Positions 14,328 to 16,124 of a stretch of DNA of 16,124 nt are shown piece after piece. Position 1 is the stretch's first letter, and each line of letters begins with the position of its first letter. A program made the translations under genes and the position numbers. The stretch comes from an uncultured Bilophila sp. (GTDB taxonomy: Bacteria > Desulfobacterota > Desulfovibrionia > Desulfovibrionales > Desulfovibrionaceae): the NCBI GenBank assembly GCA_959604115.1, contig CAUHBW010000034.1:1-16124 (forward strand). The letters run 5' to 3'. The notes under the pieces are model-generated. The model saw nothing but the letters and a program-made list of their open reading frames with translations. It was not told the DNA's origin and searched no databases.

Positions 14328-14362
14328 AAAAAACTTCCCGGGAAGCTCCCGGGAAGTTTTTT
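14328..14362. terminator. Bidirectional terminator between the CMD-like and AraC genes
   Basis: A perfect hairpin: CTTCCCGGGA (14334-14343) and TCCCGGGAAG (14347-14356) with an AGC loop, flanked by six A on the left and six T on the right, so it can terminate in both directions. It sits between convergent stop codons at 14254 and 14396. Confidence 0.92.
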
Positions 14363-14395
14363 GCTGGTATGGACTGGGTTTCCTTTTCCCCGATT

Positions 14396-15343
14396 TCAGC
14401 CCAGAAGATTTTCGCGACGACGGGATATATCTCTATAGGGCGGTTCTCCAAACATAGTCTTATATTCTCGATTGAACTGCGTTATGCTTTCATAGCCCAC
14501 AGCCAACGCGGCGTTTGAGGCTCTTTCATTTTCCAGGAGCATTAACCGTTGAGCTTCATGCAAGCGCAAATGCTTGATGTACTGTAGCGGACTGAGACCG
14601 GTAAGATTCTTGAAATGACGATGAAGAGTGGCTGTGGACATGTTCGCTTTCCGTGCCAGTTCGTCCACTCGAACTGGTTGCGCCAGATTTTGGCGCAACC
14701 ACGCAATGGTCTGCACTATCTGATTATTCTGTGTGCCTAATGTATTCACCTGTCGCAAAAGTGCCCCGTATGGACCAAGCAAGAGAAAATAGTGCAGTTC
14801 ACGCAGGAGCATGGGCGCACGAATGGGAATCTGTTCCGGCTTGTCGAGTACATTGACCAAACGCAGAACAGCATCAAGTAATTCCGGGTCTGTGTCGGCG
14901 ACGGTAACCCCCTCGCACTCTACATTTTTAGAGGGCGATTTTTGAGACATCTCCATAGAAAGCTCTGTTATGAGCTTTGCATCCAAATAAAAAAAGACGG
15001 AAAGAAAAGGTTCTTCCGGTGTCGCTGGCATAGCCTTAAATGATGCGGGCATATCCAGTCCGGCAACTAGACACTGGTTTTCTTTATAAAAATATTCACG
15101 GCCACCAAAATAGGAAAGCTTGCTTCCCTGAATGACAAATGCAGCCAAAGGCTTTTCAAAAGTTTTTTCGGAAGATGAGGCAAACTCGCGGCGGAGTAAG
15201 AGCATGCTTTCAATATCAGTTTGATAGTCGCCGGGATGCTGCGTATGCTGTAGAAGTTTTTCTTTCAATTTTGCATTGATCTTTACCAGTTCATCACGGT
15301 CGCTTGCGGGCATACAGACGAACGCTCCTGTTTTGAGTTCCAT
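14396..15343 (-). CDS. AraC-family transcriptional regulator, YqhC-like (AraC_N + HTH_18)
   Basis: A 315-residue regulator. Residues 40-195 fit the AraC_N (PF06719) sensing domain, with FVIQGSKLSYFGGREYFYKENQCLVAGLDMP. Residues 215-310 hold the two helix-turn-helix motifs (VRVDELARKANMSTATLHRHFKNLTGLSP and NAALAVGYESITQFNREYKTMFG). This is the architecture of E. coli YqhC, the activator of the aldehyde reductase YqhD. It is convergent with, and separated by a terminator from, the enzyme genes. The start is uncertain: ATG 15343 has no ribosome site, whereas ATG 15313 has AGGAG 11 bases upstream, and a candidate promoter (TTGTTG, 17 bases, TATACG at 15352-15357) would place transcription start near 15345. 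The gene is more AT-rich than the left half of the window. Confidence 0.9.
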   Translation of the reverse strand: MELKTGAFVCMPASDRDELVKINAKLKEKLLQHTQHPGDYQTDIESMLLLRREFASSSEKTFEKPLAAFVIQGSKLSYFGGREYFYKENQCLVAGLDMPASFKAMPATPEEPFLSVFFYLDAKLITELSMEMSQKSPSKNVECEGVTVADTDPELLDAVLRLVNVLDKPEQIPIRAPMLLRELHYFLLLGPYGALLRQVNTLGTQNNQIVQTIAWLRQNLAQPVRVDELARKANMSTATLHRHFKNLTGLSPLQYIKHLRLHEAQRLMLLENERASNAALAVGYESITQFNREYKTMFGEPPYRDISRRRENLLG

Positions 15344-15392
15344 TAACTTCGCGTATAGAATAATCTAATGTTCACAACAAAAAAATAAAAAA

Positions 15393-15421
15393 TTGTATTA
15401 ATAAAAACAGCAAGATAAAAT
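15393..15421 (+). promoter_or_regulatory. Sigma70-type promoter, divergent from the AraC gene
   Basis: TTGTAT (15393-15398), 17-base spacer, TAAAAT (15416-15421), in an AT-rich context. No protein gene follows; a terminator lies 35 bases downstream. Confidence 0.45.
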
Positions 15422-15427
15422 AGGTAT

Positions 15428-15494
15428 CGAGTATTCCTTCGCACCATGGGAAAGCAACGGGTCAACAATGCATAACATTGCTGACCCGTTTTTT
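15428..15494 (+). ncRNA. Candidate short RNA ending at a rho-independent terminator
   Basis: Defined only by the promoter at 15393-15421 and the terminator at 15456-15494, giving about 67 nucleotides. It includes a nine-codon frame with no ribosome site. It could also be an attenuated leader. No known RNA family is recognised. Confidence 0.3.
15456..15494 (+). terminator. Rho-independent terminator
   Basis: AACGGGTCA (15456-15464) pairs with TGACCCGTT (15482-15490), extended by CAATG/CATTG after one mismatch, five-base loop, and a T run through 15494. No plus-strand protein gene precedes it. Confidence 0.85.
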
Positions 15495-15958
15495 AAAGGG
15501 AGCAAATCAGGGTACGCCGAGCACATGGAGGTGGTGCGTATCCCCGTTTTACCTTCTCCAGCGGCGGATGGCGCGTATCAAACCTTTCTTTCCCCGGTCG
15601 CATGGCGTGCCTCACGTTGATGCCGGACACGAACGTTCCGCCCTGCTCGCGTGACGGCGGTTATGATACGGAATGATTGCGAAGCCCATTGGAAACCAAA
15701 GGGATAACGACCTGCATACCTCCCCGGGAAACCGGGAACGAAGCGGCATTTTTTGATAAGGCTCCGTATATGCGTCTTTATGTTATTGAAAACAGCTTCA
15801 GTATATTGAAGAACCGGCGGCGTATCGCTACCCGTCATGAGCGCTGCGCGCATACGTTTTTTTCAGCCATTTTTCTCGTTGTAAGTGCTATTTTTTACTT
15901 TAATTCGCGAACAAAGCCCCTGTTTTGTCGTATGGAGAGAAATTATCGGCAGTCGCTC
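15495..15958. other. Gene-free stretch, AT-rich to the right
   Basis: No supported gene on either strand. Open frames here (for example 15677-16000 on plus from a TTG, and 15578-15853 on minus) lack ribosome sites and recognisable motifs. A small hairpin CCCGG-GAAA-CCGGG (15723-15736 region) is present. The stretch could be decayed sequence or a regulatory region. Confidence 0.5.
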
Positions 15959-15987
15959 TTGACTTTTCCTGTAGACTGCCATATATC
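15959..15987 (+). promoter_or_regulatory. Sigma70-type promoter near the right edge
   Basis: TTGACT (15959-15964), 17-base spacer, TATATC (15982-15987): five of six matches in each box. Predicted start near 15994, with no open reading frame of note before the hairpin at the window end. Confidence 0.5.
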
Positions 15988-15993
15988 GAAACG

Positions 15994-16124
15994 AAAATAA
16001 TCATAAGTTTAACGTTTATCTCCGATAAGAGATACGAGTTCCCTGCCAGCTCTTAGGGTGCTTGCAGCCGCATATGGCTGAATACTGTGCATACAAGCCC
16101 AATACGTGACGTATTGGGCTTGTA
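15994..16124 (+). ncRNA. Candidate structured small RNA, possibly cut by the window edge
   Basis: Downstream of the promoter at 15959-15987 there are no coding signs but several inverted repeats: TAAGAG/CTCTTA (16026-16031, 16050-16055), CAGCC/GGCTG (16065-16069, 16076-16080) and a long terminal hairpin (16092-16124). It could equally be the untranslated leader of a gene beyond the window. No family recognised. Confidence 0.3.
16092..16124 (+). repeat. Perfect 16-base inverted repeat at the right edge
   Basis: Arms 16092-16107 and 16109-16124 are exact reverse complements with one base between them. It is probably a terminator stem whose T tract lies outside the window, or half of a palindromic element. 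Confidence 0.6.

Noticed and set aside
13463..14329. A 288-codon minus-strand open frame
   Set aside because: Antisense to the CMD-like gene and runs into the bidirectional terminator.
15578..15853. Possible 91-residue hypothetical protein on minus
   Set aside because: No ribosome site, no motif, in a region that looks non-coding in all frames.
15677..16000. Possible 107-residue hypothetical protein on plus
   Set aside because: TTG start without ribosome site, no recognisable pattern, and it overlaps a good promoter.
1..16124. CRISPR array, insertion sequence or prophage genes
   Set aside because: No regularly spaced repeats, transposase, integrase or phage structural pattern was seen.

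Overview
The window looks like chromosomal DNA from a GC-rich Gram-negative anaerobe, probably a Desulfovibrio/Bilophila-type member of the Desulfovibrionota. That placement rests on gene content, strong Shine-Dalgarno sites, exported proteins with signal peptides and hairpin-rich spacers; it is an inference, and no marker gene in the window settles it.

Left part (1-6193, all minus strand). The 5' end of a DegP/HtrA periplasmic protease runs off the left edge, with a good sigma70-type promoter. To its right is a minus-strand gene train that, read in the direction of transcription, goes from a periplasmic substrate-binding protein (6193) through an ABC ATPase, a half-size AbrB-type membrane protein, a hairpin-rich 340-base spacer, the ABC permease, two CrcB fluoride-channel subunits and a small secreted protein to an AI-2E-family membrane protein (ends 597). 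Most junctions overlap or are tight, which suggests translational coupling. The ABC substrate cannot be read from sequence; the family handles sulfonates, taurine, nitrate or thiamine precursors.

Middle (6194-9466). A cytidine/nucleoside-deaminase-like enzyme (+) faces a membrane-anchored M23 murein peptidase (-) across a strong hairpin. Then comes tRNA-Leu(CAG) with its own promoter and two tandem terminators.

Right part (9467-15343). This is a compact redox/detoxification cluster: exported cupin, iron-dependent YqhD/BDH-type alcohol dehydrogenase, Tat-exported FMN flavoprotein with a four-cysteine motif, 4-oxalocrotonate-tautomerase-like protein, a second exported cupin and an exported two-domain carboxymuconolactone-decarboxylase-like protein. 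At the far end, convergent to them, is an AraC regulator of the YqhC type. Three promoter regions (upstream of cupin 1, the flavoprotein and cupin 2) share a similar direct-repeat motif with 20-21 base spacing, the best candidate for that regulator's operator. I read the cluster as an inducible response to a reactive carbonyl or quinone-like electrophile, working largely in the periplasm with a cytoplasmic reductase and tautomerase.

Right edge (15344-16124). No convincing protein gene. Two promoter-plus-hairpin arrangements (15393-15494 and 15959-16124) could encode small RNAs. The base composition is visibly more AT-rich from the tRNA rightward, most strongly in the regulator and the right edge.
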